The position numbers were made by a program, and so were the translations under genes. A DNA stretch of 64,000 bases, from NCBI RefSeq assembly GCF_002021565.1, contig NZ_MSZX01000002.1, positions 676,554-740,553 on the forward strand, written 5' to 3'. How positions within the stretch are numbered: position 1 is the stretch's first letter; every line of letters begins with the position of its first letter. The notes under the pieces are model-generated. The model ran no database searches. It saw only the letters and a list, made by a program, of their open reading frames with translations, and was not told where the DNA came from. The stretch is from Paenibacillus selenitireducens (GTDB lineage: Bacteria > Bacillota > Bacilli > Paenibacillales > Paenibacillaceae). Of this stretch, positions 42,934-51,858 are shown piece after piece.

Positions 42934-43404
42934 ATGAGCAGTAAGACCAATGCGTGCCGCCTGCTGGACAAGCATAATATCGCGTACACCTTGCATGAAT
43001 ATGAAGTGGATGAAGATAATTTGAATGCGATGCACGTGGCTGAGCAGATAAACCTGCCTTGTGAGCAGGTATTTAAAACGTTGGTGCTTCGCGGGGATAA
43101 GACAGGGATCTTGATGGCTTGCATTCCGGCCCACAAAGAACTTCAATTAAAAGCGCTAGCGGCCGTTAGTCGGAATAAAAAAGTTGAGATGGTTCCGATG
43201 AAAGATATTCTGGGACTCACGGGATATATTCGTGGCGGGGTTTCTCCGATGGGAACGAAGAAAAATTACCCGTTGTTCATCGATGAGACGGCATTGAACC
43301 TTGATCCGATTAGCATAAGCGCCGGCAAGCGGGGGTTGCAAATATTTCTGAAGGGTTCGGATCTGATTGAAGTGAGTCAAGCAACGCTTGCTTCGATCAC
43401 GTAA
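42934..43404 (+). CDS. ybaK: Cys-tRNA(Pro) deacylase, YbaK/EbsC family
   Basis: This 156-residue editing enzyme removes cysteine wrongly attached to tRNA(Pro). Typical features are TNACRLLDKHNIAYTLHEYEVDE, the active-site Lys in VFKTLVLRGDK near residue 48, and the loop GYIRGGVSPMGTKKNYPLFID near residue 100. The length is normal. It is a single-gene unit with a terminator shared with the convergent AraC gene. Confidence 0.93.
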   Translation: MSSKTNACRLLDKHNIAYTLHEYEVDEDNLNAMHVAEQINLPCEQVFKTLVLRGDKTGILMACIPAHKELQLKALAAVSRNKKVEMVPMKDILGLTGYIRGGVSPMGTKKNYPLFIDETALNLDPISISAGKRGLQIFLKGSDLIEVSQATLASIT

Positions 43405-43434
43405 AAGAAAGATAGAATCCTGCGAAAGGCACAG

Positions 43435-43460
43435 AGAGCACCCGAGAGGGTGCTCTTCTG
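43435..43460. terminator. Bidirectional terminator
   Basis: AGAGCACCC (43435-43443) pairs perfectly with GGGTGCTCT (43448-43456) around GAGA. It lies between the convergent ybaK and AraC genes. Confidence 0.88.
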
Positions 43461-43466
43461 TATGTT

Positions 43467-44384
43467 TTATGGATGGGAATCCAATTGTGGGGAATCCAAA
43501 GCCTGCGACGATTTGAAATAAGCTTTGGCTTCAGAGGAAGTACCCGAATCACTTTTTTCGTATACGGCTTGGTTGGACAGGCGGTTAGACAACTCGTAAC
43601 GCTCGGGCGATTGTCGTACGGCTCCTGGCGTAAGATCGAATTTCTCCTTGAATACTTTATGGAAATAGGAGTAATTATTGAACCCGCAAATCTCTGAAAT
43701 GTACTCCAACGTATAGTCGGTGAATTGAATGAGATTTAAGCCATTACGTAGCCGAACCTCTTGAACGTATTGAATCATCGTATACCCGAAGTAATCTTTG
43801 AATAGATGGGATGCCCTGGATTCGCTGAGTCCCACGTCCTTCGAGATATCCTCTACGCGGATCGCTTCAAAAGCGTGCTCTTCAATATAATGTTTCATCT
43901 CTTTACATAACATGACGGATTTGTTCGAGAAGCGCTGCGTCGTATCCGATTCTACCGATATCTGATCGATCGACAAGCATAACGCGCATAACAGATGTTG
44001 AATGAGCAGCGTATTGGGCTCTAGACGGTGTTGTTCCGCACAGAGCTGCTGCCACAAGGAGACAATCCCGGAACTTAACCGAATGCGCAGCTTGGTTTTA
44101 CGTGCAGACTGCTTCCACCACGCTTCGATCCAGGCCCCTTCGCAGAGTAAGAAATAATCTCCGCTCTCTGCAGGGCCTTTTTTCCCGATTTGCAGCTCAT
44201 AGGGATCTCCCGGTTGGTACATGAGTAAATCACCAGGCTCAATGACGGTCAGCTTCTGATCAACGAGCGCTTTACACGTGCCATGCATTTGCAAGCGAAA
44301 GAGAAAGAAGGGCGGCCGATGATAGAATAAACGGTACGGCTTAGTATGGTATGCATAGGAACAAGCATGCAGTTTTACTTCCAT
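43467..44384 (-). CDS. AraC-family transcriptional regulator
   Basis: This 305-residue protein has an N-terminal arm and sensor domain (about 1-150; RLFYHRPPFFLFRLQMHGTCKALVDQKLTVIEPGDLLMYQPG). The AraC DNA-binding domain (about 165-265) contains IRVEDISKDVGLSESRASHLFKDYFGYTMIQYVQEVRL and EYISEICGFNNYSYFHKVFKEKFDLTPGAVRQ. A polar tail of about 35 residues follows. The ATG at 44384 is spaced correctly from AGGAAG. It is divergent from an MFS gene and probably controls it; the sensor may read a sugar. Confidence 0.9.
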   Translation of the reverse strand: MEVKLHACSYAYHTKPYRLFYHRPPFFLFRLQMHGTCKALVDQKLTVIEPGDLLMYQPGDPYELQIGKKGPAESGDYFLLCEGAWIEAWWKQSARKTKLRIRLSSGIVSLWQQLCAEQHRLEPNTLLIQHLLCALCLSIDQISVESDTTQRFSNKSVMLCKEMKHYIEEHAFEAIRVEDISKDVGLSESRASHLFKDYFGYTMIQYVQEVRLRNGLNLIQFTDYTLEYISEICGFNNYSYFHKVFKEKFDLTPGAVRQSPERYELSNRLSNQAVYEKSDSGTSSEAKAYFKSSQALDSPQLDSHP

Positions 44385-44510
44385 TGTGAACACTTCCTAG
44401 CAGAATAGTTGATGTTTATGGCGAGATATCTTATTCAAATAATAGATTAATTTAATTATAATGGATAAGGTTTACCTTTTCATCATGAGATACAGAAACT
44501 AGGAGGCATT

Positions 44511-45725
44511 TTGGGATTGGGTACGCGGATGATCAAATTATTGCGAATAGAGAACTATTCACTTTTTATTATTTCCATGACATTGCTCGGCATTGCAATG
44601 TCATTAACAGGACCTTTCTTATCGTTATACTGCACGGAAGTGCTCGGGATGAGTACGGGAGCTTTCGGGCTATTTATGGCTACGTTGTCCCTCTGCGGCG
44701 TCATTGTCAATTCCTTGATCGCTTCAAGATCGGATAAAGGAATGGATCGGAAAATCATCATTATGGTAGCCACCATGTCTTATGCCATGGGATATGGATC
44801 GTATTTGGTCTTTCACAATTATTACGTGTTATTGGTTGTCGTGGCCTTATTCATTGGCATCGGTTCGCCTGCTATGTCGCAAATTTTTGCATCGGCAAGA
44901 GAATCTCTCATTGAAAGTGAGTCACAGGACACGACTTTTGCAAATTCACTATTACGTTCCTTATTTTCGCTTGGGTTCCTCATAGGTCCTCTCGTAGGAA
45001 CGGTTCTTTTGACGAATGTGGGGTACAAGGGGGTATTCAGTGGTACGTCGATCATCTTTTTGATCATTACGGTATCTGTTTTTCTATTCTTGAAACCCAT
45101 GCCGAAGAAGATTGGAGCGATGTCGATCTCACAGGACAAATCTCCTTTGCGGCAAAAACAAGTGTTAGTTCCGTTCATCGCGTTGATTATTTTGTTCATA
45201 TGTCATAGCACGAATTATATCAACACGGCGTTGTTCATTGTGCATACGCTAAATGGAACGAAGGCAGACGTAGGAATTGTCACAAGTTTGTGCGCCGGAT
45301 TAGAAGTTCCGATTATGATTGGATTGGGATTGTTATCCGCTCGCGTGTCGAGTCGCAGCTTGATGATCTCGGGCTGTCTGGTGGGGCTGTCGTATTACGC
45401 CGTCATGCTTGTGTCAACGCAGGTATGGCAGATCGTTGCCGCGCAGCTGCTGCAAGCGACATTCGTCGCGATCCTGATGAGTATCGGGCTTAGTTATTTC
45501 CAAGAGTTGATGCCCCATATGGCAGGGACGGCGACAACGATGTTCTCGAATGCAACGATTATTGGCAATCTGGTCGGCAACATCAGCGGGGGATTCTTCG
45601 CACAGGTCGCAGGGTACCGGAATGTGTACCTGATGTGTTTGATGCTAGGCGCAGCGGCGCTATTCTTATTCACGCGGACGAAAGCACAAACCGTGAATGA
45701 AGGCGTAACGGTTGCCCATTCATGA
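44511..45725 (+). CDS. MFS transporter, sugar-efflux (SET) type
   Basis: This 12-TM major-facilitator protein has about 404 residues and motif-A-like SRSDKGMDRKIIIM between TM2 and TM3. The first helix has SLTGPFLSLYCTEVLGMSTGAFGLFM, typical of the SetA-like sugar or IPTG efflux group. It starts at a TTG (44511) after AGGAGG at 44501-44506; the TTG at 44517 is an alternative. The divergent AraC gene suggests induction by a sugar. Efflux of excess or toxic sugars is the likely role. Confidence 0.88.
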   Translation: MGLGTRMIKLLRIENYSLFIISMTLLGIAMSLTGPFLSLYCTEVLGMSTGAFGLFMATLSLCGVIVNSLIASRSDKGMDRKIIIMVATMSYAMGYGSYLVFHNYYVLLVVVALFIGIGSPAMSQIFASARESLIESESQDTTFANSLLRSLFSLGFLIGPLVGTVLLTNVGYKGVFSGTSIIFLIITVSVFLFLKPMPKKIGAMSISQDKSPLRQKQVLVPFIALIILFICHSTNYINTALFIVHTLNGTKADVGIVTSLCAGLEVPIMIGLGLLSARVSSRSLMISGCLVGLSYYAVMLVSTQVWQIVAAQLLQATFVAILMSIGLSYFQELMPHMAGTATTMFSNATIIGNLVGNISGGFFAQVAGYRNVYLMCLMLGAAALFLFTRTKAQTVNEGVTVAHS

Positions 45726-45728
45726 ATG

Positions 45729-45761
45729 AAAAGCCATGCTAGATATTCTAGCATGGCTTTT
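45729..45761 (+). terminator. Rho-independent terminator of the SET-type gene
   Basis: AAAAGCCATGCTAGA pairs with CTAGCATGGCTTTT around TATT, with flanking A and T runs. Confidence 0.93.
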
Positions 45762-45829
45762 GTTTGTCGGGGATGACGATGATATACACCCGTATGATGT
45801 AGCCCTTCTTAGAATCGGCGACGCAAGGC

Positions 45830-45876
45830 AAAGGGCAGCGTTCAAACCTCGTGGTTTGAACTTCTGCCCTTTTTTT
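45830..45876 (+). terminator. Second strong hairpin with plus-strand T-run
   Basis: AAAGGGCAG...TTCAAACC pairs with GGTTTGAA...CTGCCCTTT, with seven T on the plus strand. It lies just beyond the 3' end of the minus-strand cupin gene, so it probably blocks antisense reading into it and may also end the cupin message. Confidence 0.8.
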
Positions 45877-45906
45877 GTGCGATTGAATTCGAATTTACGG
45901 TCCCGG

Positions 45907-46602
45907 TTAACGACGGAGTTGCTGCGGAGAACGATGTTGGGGCTGGTGTTGCTGATGCCGATGGACATGGGCTTGTTGGTTATCGTCGCTTTGCGGTTGG
46001 TTTGCGGGTTCTTGGGATGCTATTTGCACGGGTTGTTGCGTGTTTTGCTGTTCGCGCGGTTGGATATTATTGCAGTTGATCGGAGGTCCGATGACAACGG
46101 TTTTGGTAATCGGCGCAAAGGCCTTTTTGACTGTTGCTTCATCTAGACAGTAAGTATGGGCAAGGACGTTCGCTGGCGTCAGTCTGAATATGTCAGAGCC
46201 GAAGATCGCTTCCGGCGTCGGAGCATCGAATATCGCAAGCAGATGGGTATTGTCTTCGGTCGCGATTTCATAATGCCACCATCCCTGCGGAACATTTGCG
46301 ACCTGACGGGGTTTGATCGGGAAGTTCATGAGCAGATTCGTGAACGGGTTGATGAGGGACACGACCGCAGCGCCGGCGATACAATAGACAAGCTCCGAAG
46401 CATTCTGGTGAATATGGGGTTCCACGACATTTCCGGTGTTTAGGAATATATCCAATAAGGAAGTGTCTCCCAACGTATTTAGTTGTTCAATCCCTAGTTG
46501 ATTGATGTAGTTCTGATTATCTTTTTTGTAGAACGATTTATTGTTCAGATCAAAAGTAAATTGCGTGTTAGGAGACGTGTAATCCATGTACGAAACAGCC
46601 AT
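45907..46602 (-). CDS. Cupin-domain protein with Gln/His-rich tail
   Basis: The 231-residue product has a single cupin domain (about 45-160). Motif 1 is PHIHQNASELVYCIAG (His-x-His and Glu metal ligands) and motif 2 is NVPQGWWHYEI (His ligand), so a bound metal is likely. From about residue 180 the chain turns into a low-complexity tail rich in Gln, Asn, Pro and His, ending in charged residues; such tails are common in spore-coat proteins. There is no signal peptide. An oxalate-decarboxylase-like or structural spore role is possible, but no enzyme activity can be assigned. Confidence 0.82.
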   Translation of the reverse strand: MAVSYMDYTSPNTQFTFDLNNKSFYKKDNQNYINQLGIEQLNTLGDTSLLDIFLNTGNVVEPHIHQNASELVYCIAGAAVVSLINPFTNLLMNFPIKPRQVANVPQGWWHYEIATEDNTHLLAIFDAPTPEAIFGSDIFRLTPANVLAHTYCLDEATVKKAFAPITKTVVIGPPINCNNIQPREQQNTQQPVQIASQEPANQPQSDDNQQAHVHRHQQHQPQHRSPQQLRR

Positions 46603-46753
46603 TCTTTAATTCCGCCCTTCATTCAAATTAAATAACCAATAGGGTATCCTATGCGTTCGCCTAGGGAAGGGTGAATGTCTAACCTTTTGGTTGATGCACA
46701 CCGTTAACTGGAAACATGAAGCACGAGTTATTTGAAATCCTATTATTGAAAGT

Positions 46754-46793
46754 AAAAAAACGCCAGCCCCGGATCATAAGGGTTGGCGTTTAT
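46754..46793 (-). terminator. Terminator of the minus-strand MFS gene
   Basis: CGCCAGCCC and GGGTTGGCG pair with one mismatch. The minus strand then runs into seven T (the A-run at 46754-46760). Confidence 0.88.
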
Positions 46794-46829
46794 GGCTATA
46801 TATTTACTTTTCACGATTAAAGAAGAAAT

Positions 46830-48017
46830 TCATGAGGATGTTACATCTTTCTTAACCTTTACCCCTTTGATAGACACAACGACACTCCCAAGCAAGACGA
46901 GCGCACCGAACAGATAAGGTAGATTGATGTGCACATCGAATAATATCCCTGCAATGATAGGTCCGAAAATACTGCCAAGACTCATGTAAGCATTGTTCAT
47001 CCCGGCCACGAGTCCTTGATCCTCTCCGGCTTCTTTTGATAATAATGTATTAATTGTAGGTCGCAAGATGTTACCGAACGTGAAGAATAACATCGTGATG
47101 GTCATCACGTAGTAGAAATTGCCGGAAAACAGTAAAAGTATAAGTGTTACTGCAGAAAAGAGCAGCGTGTAATTGATAATCGCTTTCTCGCCAATCTTTC
47201 GCGTTAACCAGCCGGTTAACACAATTTGGTTGAACGTAGCGATCAACGAACATACCGTAAATAAGATCGCGATATCTCGAGTCGTGAATCCGTAGCTCTG
47301 AACCACGAACAGCGGATAAATCGCTTCGAAGTGAGTAAGACCAAACGTCATCGCAAATATAATCAACAGGAGAATGAAATAACGGGATTTAAACGAAAGT
47401 GCGAGCTGACGGAAAATATTTTCCCTTTTATCCTTAGATTGCTGCCGCTTCAAGCGAAGGTCCGAAGACAGGGATTCGGGCAATAATATAATGGTACATA
47501 CCATCGTTAGAAGACCGAGGCATGCAGATGCATAGAAAGGTGTACGCATACCAAATTCAGCAAGAAAGCCGCCAACACCTGGTCCGATGATGAAACCGGA
47601 AGTCATTGATGCACCGAGCCATGACATTCCTTTTCCCCGCTCTTCTTCGGATGTAATATCCGCTAAATAAGCCATGATTGAAGGGACTAGTGCGGCTGAG
47701 CCGATACCGCCGATGAAGCGGGATACGAATAATAGCGTCAGATCAGATGCGATGGCTGCTAGTAGATTCGAGAGAGCAAACAAGCTAATCCCGAAGATGA
47801 TCATCGGCTTGCGCCCGTATTTATCTGATATATCTCCTGCAATAGGCGAGAAAATAAATTGAGTGACTCCAAAGGCAGAAACAAGATATCCAGCGGCCTG
47901 TCCACCTGCACCTAATTCATGGAGAAACTCTGGCAAGACTGGGATAATCAGACCCATACCCAGCATAGCTAAAAACATGTTACTTAATAAAAGTGGAAAT
48001 GAAGATTTATTTGACAC
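46830..48017 (-). CDS. MFS efflux transporter, DHA1 (NorA/TetA-like)
   Basis: This 395-residue, 12-TM pump has FLAMLGMGLIIPVLPEFL in the first helix, motif A in GDISDKYGRKPMII, motif B in FVSRFIGGIGSAALVPSIMAYLADIT, and motif C in FIIGPGVGGFLAE. The GTG start at 48017 follows GAGGGG. It is a clear paralogue of the MFS gene at 60412, sharing the late block RPTINTLLSKEAGEDQGLVAGMNNAYMSLG in near-identical form. No regulator is adjacent. Fluoroquinolone-type or dye efflux is the usual role. Confidence 0.9.
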   Translation of the reverse strand: MSNKSSFPLLLSNMFLAMLGMGLIIPVLPEFLHELGAGGQAAGYLVSAFGVTQFIFSPIAGDISDKYGRKPMIIFGISLFALSNLLAAIASDLTLLFVSRFIGGIGSAALVPSIMAYLADITSEEERGKGMSWLGASMTSGFIIGPGVGGFLAEFGMRTPFYASACLGLLTMVCTIILLPESLSSDLRLKRQQSKDKRENIFRQLALSFKSRYFILLLIIFAMTFGLTHFEAIYPLFVVQSYGFTTRDIAILFTVCSLIATFNQIVLTGWLTRKIGEKAIINYTLLFSAVTLILLLFSGNFYYVMTITMLFFTFGNILRPTINTLLSKEAGEDQGLVAGMNNAYMSLGSIFGPIIAGILFDVHINLPYLFGALVLLGSVVVSIKGVKVKKDVTSS

Positions 48018-48541
48018 GAAATTTACCCCTCTGTGATCGATATGGTGTGGACGAACTGAAAGAAGAGTCTATTGCGCTCAAAATCGTTGATAGTCTCATC
48101 TGCTTGCATCTTGTTATAGTATCATAGACATTCATAAACGAAAAATATTTGTAAAGTTTAAATATCATACTTTTATGGTTTGAAAGGCAAGCGCAATTCA
48201 TGAAATTTGAAAACAAATAGGGTGAGAAGGTGCGAAGTGGCAGCGGAGGGTTGTGCTTATTCACGTAATATGCTCGTGGAACATAACTTACGTCTTGTGG
48301 CGCATTTCGTCATAGGTCATGAATATGAAACGAGGTAATTTTGTTGGACAAGTTATAGTGCTTTCGCATACGACACATGTGGAGTGCTGCTCACTGTTAA
48401 TTTGGAAACGACAAAAAAAGGTGGTTTACGAGGCACCCCAAATCTACGGGAACGCAGCGATAGTCTTCATGTTCATCGTTATATTAGACGATAATCCGGT
48501 TCAATCCTTTTCCTGTACTCATACCATAAATGAAAAACAGG
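48018..48541. other. Intergenic region without a convincing gene
   Basis: About 520 bases between the divergent MFS and DUF1259 genes. It is AT-rich near 48150 and should hold the promoters for both. The open frames inside (for example 48319-48552) lack SD sites and protein-like composition. I see no repeats of note. Confidence 0.6.
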
Positions 48542-48555
48542 GGAGGAAATGAAGG

Positions 48556-48948
48556 ATGGCAAATAACGGTTCGCTTTGCGAGCGGTTCTCCAGGATTATT
48601 GGGGGTCAATCCGGCTTTGCTGGCGGAAAATGCGTCTCGACAATCAATCGAAATCAAATAAGGGCAACAATTTTGGGGAAAAGATTTAGAGTAACGTCTT
48701 CTTTTTCGTTCGAATCATTAAATGATAGAACTGGCAGAGCGCTTTGTGTAGGTAGAGCGGCATTCTTACAGAAAGAAGTCAATAAATTCATTACAGCCAT
48801 TCGTAATCAAGGAATAAAAGTTTCGTCTGTCCATAACGAATGGTTATTCGAGCAGCCTCGTTTGATTTATATCAATATTGAAGTGGTTGATAGACCACTC
48901 GTTTTTGCAAGAAAAGTGAGACGAGCGTTAGATGTTATTCATAAATGA
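48556..48948 (+). CDS. DUF1259 (LppY/LpqO-like) domain protein
   Basis: This 130-residue protein has no signal peptide. From about residue 45 it matches the DUF1259 pattern: RVTSSFSFESLNDRTGRALCVGRAAFLQKEVNKFITAIRNQGIKVSSVHNEWLFEQPRLIYINIEV, then DRPLVFARKVRRALDVI. Longer relatives carry two such repeats and are secreted; this one has one unit with the conserved HN of the HNH-like turn. The function is unknown. The start at 48556 follows GGGAGG by 9 bases. Confidence 0.75.
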   Translation: MANNGSLCERFSRIIGGQSGFAGGKCVSTINRNQIRATILGKRFRVTSSFSFESLNDRTGRALCVGRAAFLQKEVNKFITAIRNQGIKVSSVHNEWLFEQPRLIYINIEVVDRPLVFARKVRRALDVIHK

Positions 48949-48950
48949 GA

Positions 48951-48979
48951 AAAGAGAGGGGCGATTCGTCCCTCTCTTT
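48951..48979. terminator. Rho-independent terminator
   Basis: AAAGAGAGGG (48951-48960) pairs perfectly with CCCTCTCTTT (48970-48979) around GCGATTCGT. It ends the DUF1259 gene. Confidence 0.85.
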
Positions 48980-49066
48980 CATGTACCCGAACATGTATGT
49001 TGTCGATATGCTGACCTTACTAATAATAATCTAGAGACCCACACGTCATTGCATCGCTCACGCATT

Positions 49067-49525
49067 TTATATTGAAATGGGCGGCAAGGTGTTTCCTGTT
49101 TCGAGCAAACTTTTTAAGTTGCTCATAATGGCAGGCCATCCATTATTTAATCCCTCAAAGGTATCGTCCTTATCTACAATGTCAGTAGGCACCAGATTTT
49201 CATGTTTAAGTGTTAGTTTTACGGTTGAATGATCCATCGGTTTCAGTTCAAAAGTAACTTGTGACGGCTTCTCGCGAGAGGCTTTATCTTCCACATAAGT
49301 CCATGTAAAAGAAAGTAAGCGATGCGGCTCACACTTTAGTATTTTTCCGTAATCGGAAACTTGCCCATTCCGCGAAAAGGTAATGTCTGAACCTTCGTAC
49401 CAATCAGATTGAATTTGGCTTCCGAAGAAGTATTGCTCGGTAAAATCGCTGCTAGTCAACGCTTCCCACAGTTTTTCCGGTGTTGTTGCGATGTAGGTAA
49501 CATAAACGAAAGTCGTGTCAGTCAT
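49067..49525 (-). CDS. SRPBCC (AHSA1-like) domain protein
   Basis: This 152-residue single-domain START/AHSA1-like protein contains VYVTYIATTPEKLWEALTSSDFTEQYFFG at the start, the LLSFTWTYVE strand, and NNGWPAIMSNLKSLLETG at the end. The fold binds hydrophobic ligands; this subgroup is almost always encoded with an ArsR-type repressor in an overlapping pair. Here the overlap is still present, but the ArsR partner is truncated (49518-49705), so the normal control of this gene may be lost. Confidence 0.88.
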   Translation of the reverse strand: MTDTTFVYVTYIATTPEKLWEALTSSDFTEQYFFGSQIQSDWYEGSDITFSRNGQVSDYGKILKCEPHRLLSFTWTYVEDKASREKPSQVTFELKPMDHSTVKLTLKHENLVPTDIVDKDDTFEGLNNGWPAIMSNLKSLLETGNTLPPISI

Positions 49526-49705
49526 CGTTTCTCTCCTCCAGATTTTTTTTCAGATTACGCAAAGCTTTAATGCGATGATGTTCATATTTTCCAATCCAAC
49601 GATCGTATATCTCTCCGATAGGAGCGACATTCAGGTAATGCAGTTTATTTCGTCCGTGCCATTCAACGACAATTAAATTCGCATCCTTTTGTCTGCATGT
49701 CGAAT
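49518..49705 (-). pseudogene. Truncated ArsR-family regulator, C-terminal part only
   Basis: Reading the minus strand, the frame ending at 49518 gives KDANLIVVEWHGRNKLHYLN, then PIGEIYDRWIGKYEHH and ALRNLKKNLEERN. This is the wing and C-terminal helix of the ArsR proteins that accompany SRPBCC genes. The helix-turn-helix and start are absent, and the upstream frame is open only to a stop about 60 bases on. Its stop overlaps the SRPBCC start. The DNA-binding part has been deleted. Confidence 0.8.
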
Positions 49706-50022
49706 TTGGCTTTTTGGTTATTTTTCCCGTTCGTTTTAGTTTTATAAGGAAGATTTTTTATTGTGAACAGCCGTTTCAGAAAAAATGAAGTGTGGGACAA
49801 CGAGGGGGATATTGTTGTTATTTTTTGAGGGCGGACAAGCCTCCATAAAACAAGCTATATCTATATCTTTTGAATATAGAGTTCCGTGTTATGATGAAGG
49901 AAATTAAAGTATCGAATGGTGCTGACCGAGCGGATTTTCACAAAAAATAAGTTTGCCCGCTTTCACGAACCAATGTTACACTGTAACGCGAACAGAATAT
50001 CGAATGGACAGGAGTGTTCTGT
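49706..50022. other. Intergenic region upstream of the YesM-type kinase
   Basis: About 317 bases with no gene. It holds the deletion end point of the ArsR remnant, AT-rich DNA, and a small dyad CTATAT-N7-ATATAG near 49860 before the kinase gene. No clear promoter could be fixed. Confidence 0.5.
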
Positions 50023-51858
50023 GTGACTAAGTTTCGCAGATTTTACCGTAATCATCTAAAACGGAAAATGTTCAACAAGATTATTCTCTTGTACTCGGCT
50101 GTAATGATGGTACTGTTCGCTACGGCGGCAATTATGATGTATCAGTATCAGATGCAGCGGATCATCCGCGAGCAGACGGATGCCAATATGAAGACGGCCC
50201 AGGTACTGAGCCTCTATCTTAATAGGCAGTATATGAATATTCAAAATATGGTTCAGCAAATATATGGGGATGCGACGCTAAGCGATGATCTGGTTTATTT
50301 TCTGAATCATCCGTATGAGAATTATTTGGGCTATCGGCTGAATCAATTTACGAAGACCAATGAGCAGCGGCCTCGTTCCTACAGCACCTTGGTCAAAAAT
50401 TATTTGGAGCAAGAGCCGGGAGCAAGGAGAGTGACAATTTACAGTTATCCGCGAAAATTCAGCATGAATTTTGAAAGGGATAAACAGAATCTCGAGTATG
50501 AAAGCGGTTCCAGTGATTCATGGGAAAATTGGTTAATGATGCGACATGCCTATATATGGGATACGGCGAGCAATGCACTAAATACATCTGACTCTGTAAA
50601 TGACTCTTCATCTCAGATGTACTCGTATTCTCGTGAGCTTCAGGATCCCTGGACCCTGGACAAAATAGGAATGCTAGTTGTGGATTTTGATCCTAAGCAG
50701 TTATCTGCCTGGTTAAGCAGTCAGGTTCCGGTTAATCATGGACAGATGCTGGTCATGACTTCGCAGGGCAAAGTGCTGTATGATCCAACGGGTCAATATG
50801 TCGGGCAGGTATATCCTTATCGACACGAGCTGAACACTACCGGAAAATGGGTGGAACTGAACGAGCCATCCAAGGTCAATGTTCTGGATATCGGGAATGC
50901 GGGTCTTTCCGTTGTTGGCATTGTGTCAAAATCGACGATTGAGGCTAGTATGGTGGGTCTAAGGAACACATTGATTATCGTAACGCTACTGTTTTTTATC
51001 ACTAGCTTCGTGATAACGTCTACGATGATGAGGAAGTATTCCAATAAAATACGCAGAATCATCGTGTCCATGAGCCGCATCGGAGAAGGGGATTTGTCAA
51101 CCCGGATTCAGATGACAGGAGAGGATGAGCTGCAGCAAATTTCACAAAGATTCAACGATATGTGCGAACGGCTAGAGCAGTATATTGATAAAATGTATAC
51201 CTCGGAAATCAAACAGAAGCATGCCGAGCTGGTAGCTTTGCAGTCTCAGATCAATCCTCATTTTCTGTATAATACACTGGAGTCGATCCGAATGAAGGCT
51301 TACTCGATGGGGGCTAGAGATGTCGGGAAGATGGTGTACAGCCTCTCCGTTATGTTCAAGAGCATGGTGAAGAAAAATACGATCGTAACGATTGAGGAGG
51401 AGATCGAGATGTGCTCCAATTATTTGGATCTGCTCCAAATCCGTTATGAAGGCAGGCTAGAGGTAGAAATTGAGATGGAGCGTTGCATCAGCGGCTGCAG
51501 CATTATTAAATTGCTTATTCAGCCGATTGTGGAGAACTATATTGTGCATGGCTTTCGATCCCTCGATGAGGATAATCGGGTGATGATTCGAGCGGCGCGA
51601 TGTGGTGAACGGGTTGCCATTACGGTTAAGGACAATGGACTCGGAATCCCGGCCGAGAGGTTGAAGGAGATCGACCAGATGTTATCCGCGTCTACGCACC
51701 TCATGGAGAAGAGCAACCCGTCGATCGGGATAATTAACGTGCATGACAGAATTCGTATGAATTACGGGGAGGACTATGGTATAACCGTGTTCAGTGAACT
51801 TGGGAAGGGTACGGAGGTTCGAATGGAGATACCTATGCTGAAAGAGGGGATACTTTAA
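50023..51858 (+). CDS. Two-component sensor histidine kinase, YesM family
   Basis: This is a 611-residue membrane kinase. TM1 lies at about residues 20-40, an extracellular sensing region of about 260 residues follows, TM2 lies near 310-330, then a HAMP domain (SRIGEGDLSTRIQMTGEDELQQISQRFNDM). The His-kinase box INPHFLYNTLESIRM is near residue 410 and the ATPase domain has DNGLGIP and the late IINVHDRIRMNYG. The GTG start at 50023 is set by AGGAG; a GTG at 50014 overlaps it. The response regulator gene overlaps its stop by one base. With the importer downstream, it probably senses an extracellular glycan directly or through the binding protein. Confidence 0.92.
   Translation: MTKFRRFYRNHLKRKMFNKIILLYSAVMMVLFATAAIMMYQYQMQRIIREQTDANMKTAQVLSLYLNRQYMNIQNMVQQIYGDATLSDDLVYFLNHPYENYLGYRLNQFTKTNEQRPRSYSTLVKNYLEQEPGARRVTIYSYPRKFSMNFERDKQNLEYESGSSDSWENWLMMRHAYIWDTASNALNTSDSVNDSSSQMYSYSRELQDPWTLDKIGMLVVDFDPKQLSAWLSSQVPVNHGQMLVMTSQGKVLYDPTGQYVGQVYPYRHELNTTGKWVELNEPSKVNVLDIGNAGLSVVGIVSKSTIEASMVGLRNTLIIVTLLFFITSFVITSTMMRKYSNKIRRIIVSMSRIGEGDLSTRIQMTGEDELQQISQRFNDMCERLEQYIDKMYTSEIKQKHAELVALQSQINPHFLYNTLESIRMKAYSMGARDVGKMVYSLSVMFKSMVKKNTIVTIEEEIEMCSNYLDLLQIRYEGRLEVEIEMERCISGCSIIKLLIQPIVENYIVHGFRSLDEDNRVMIRAARCGERVAITVKDNGLGIPAERLKEIDQMLSASTHLMEKSNPSIGIINVHDRIRMNYGEDYGITVFSELGKGTEVRMEIPMLKEGIL

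Noticed and set aside
48319-48552. 77-residue open frame between the MFS and DUF1259 genes
   Set aside because: It has no SD, an unlikely composition and no recognisable motif; it is probably chance coding in a promoter region.
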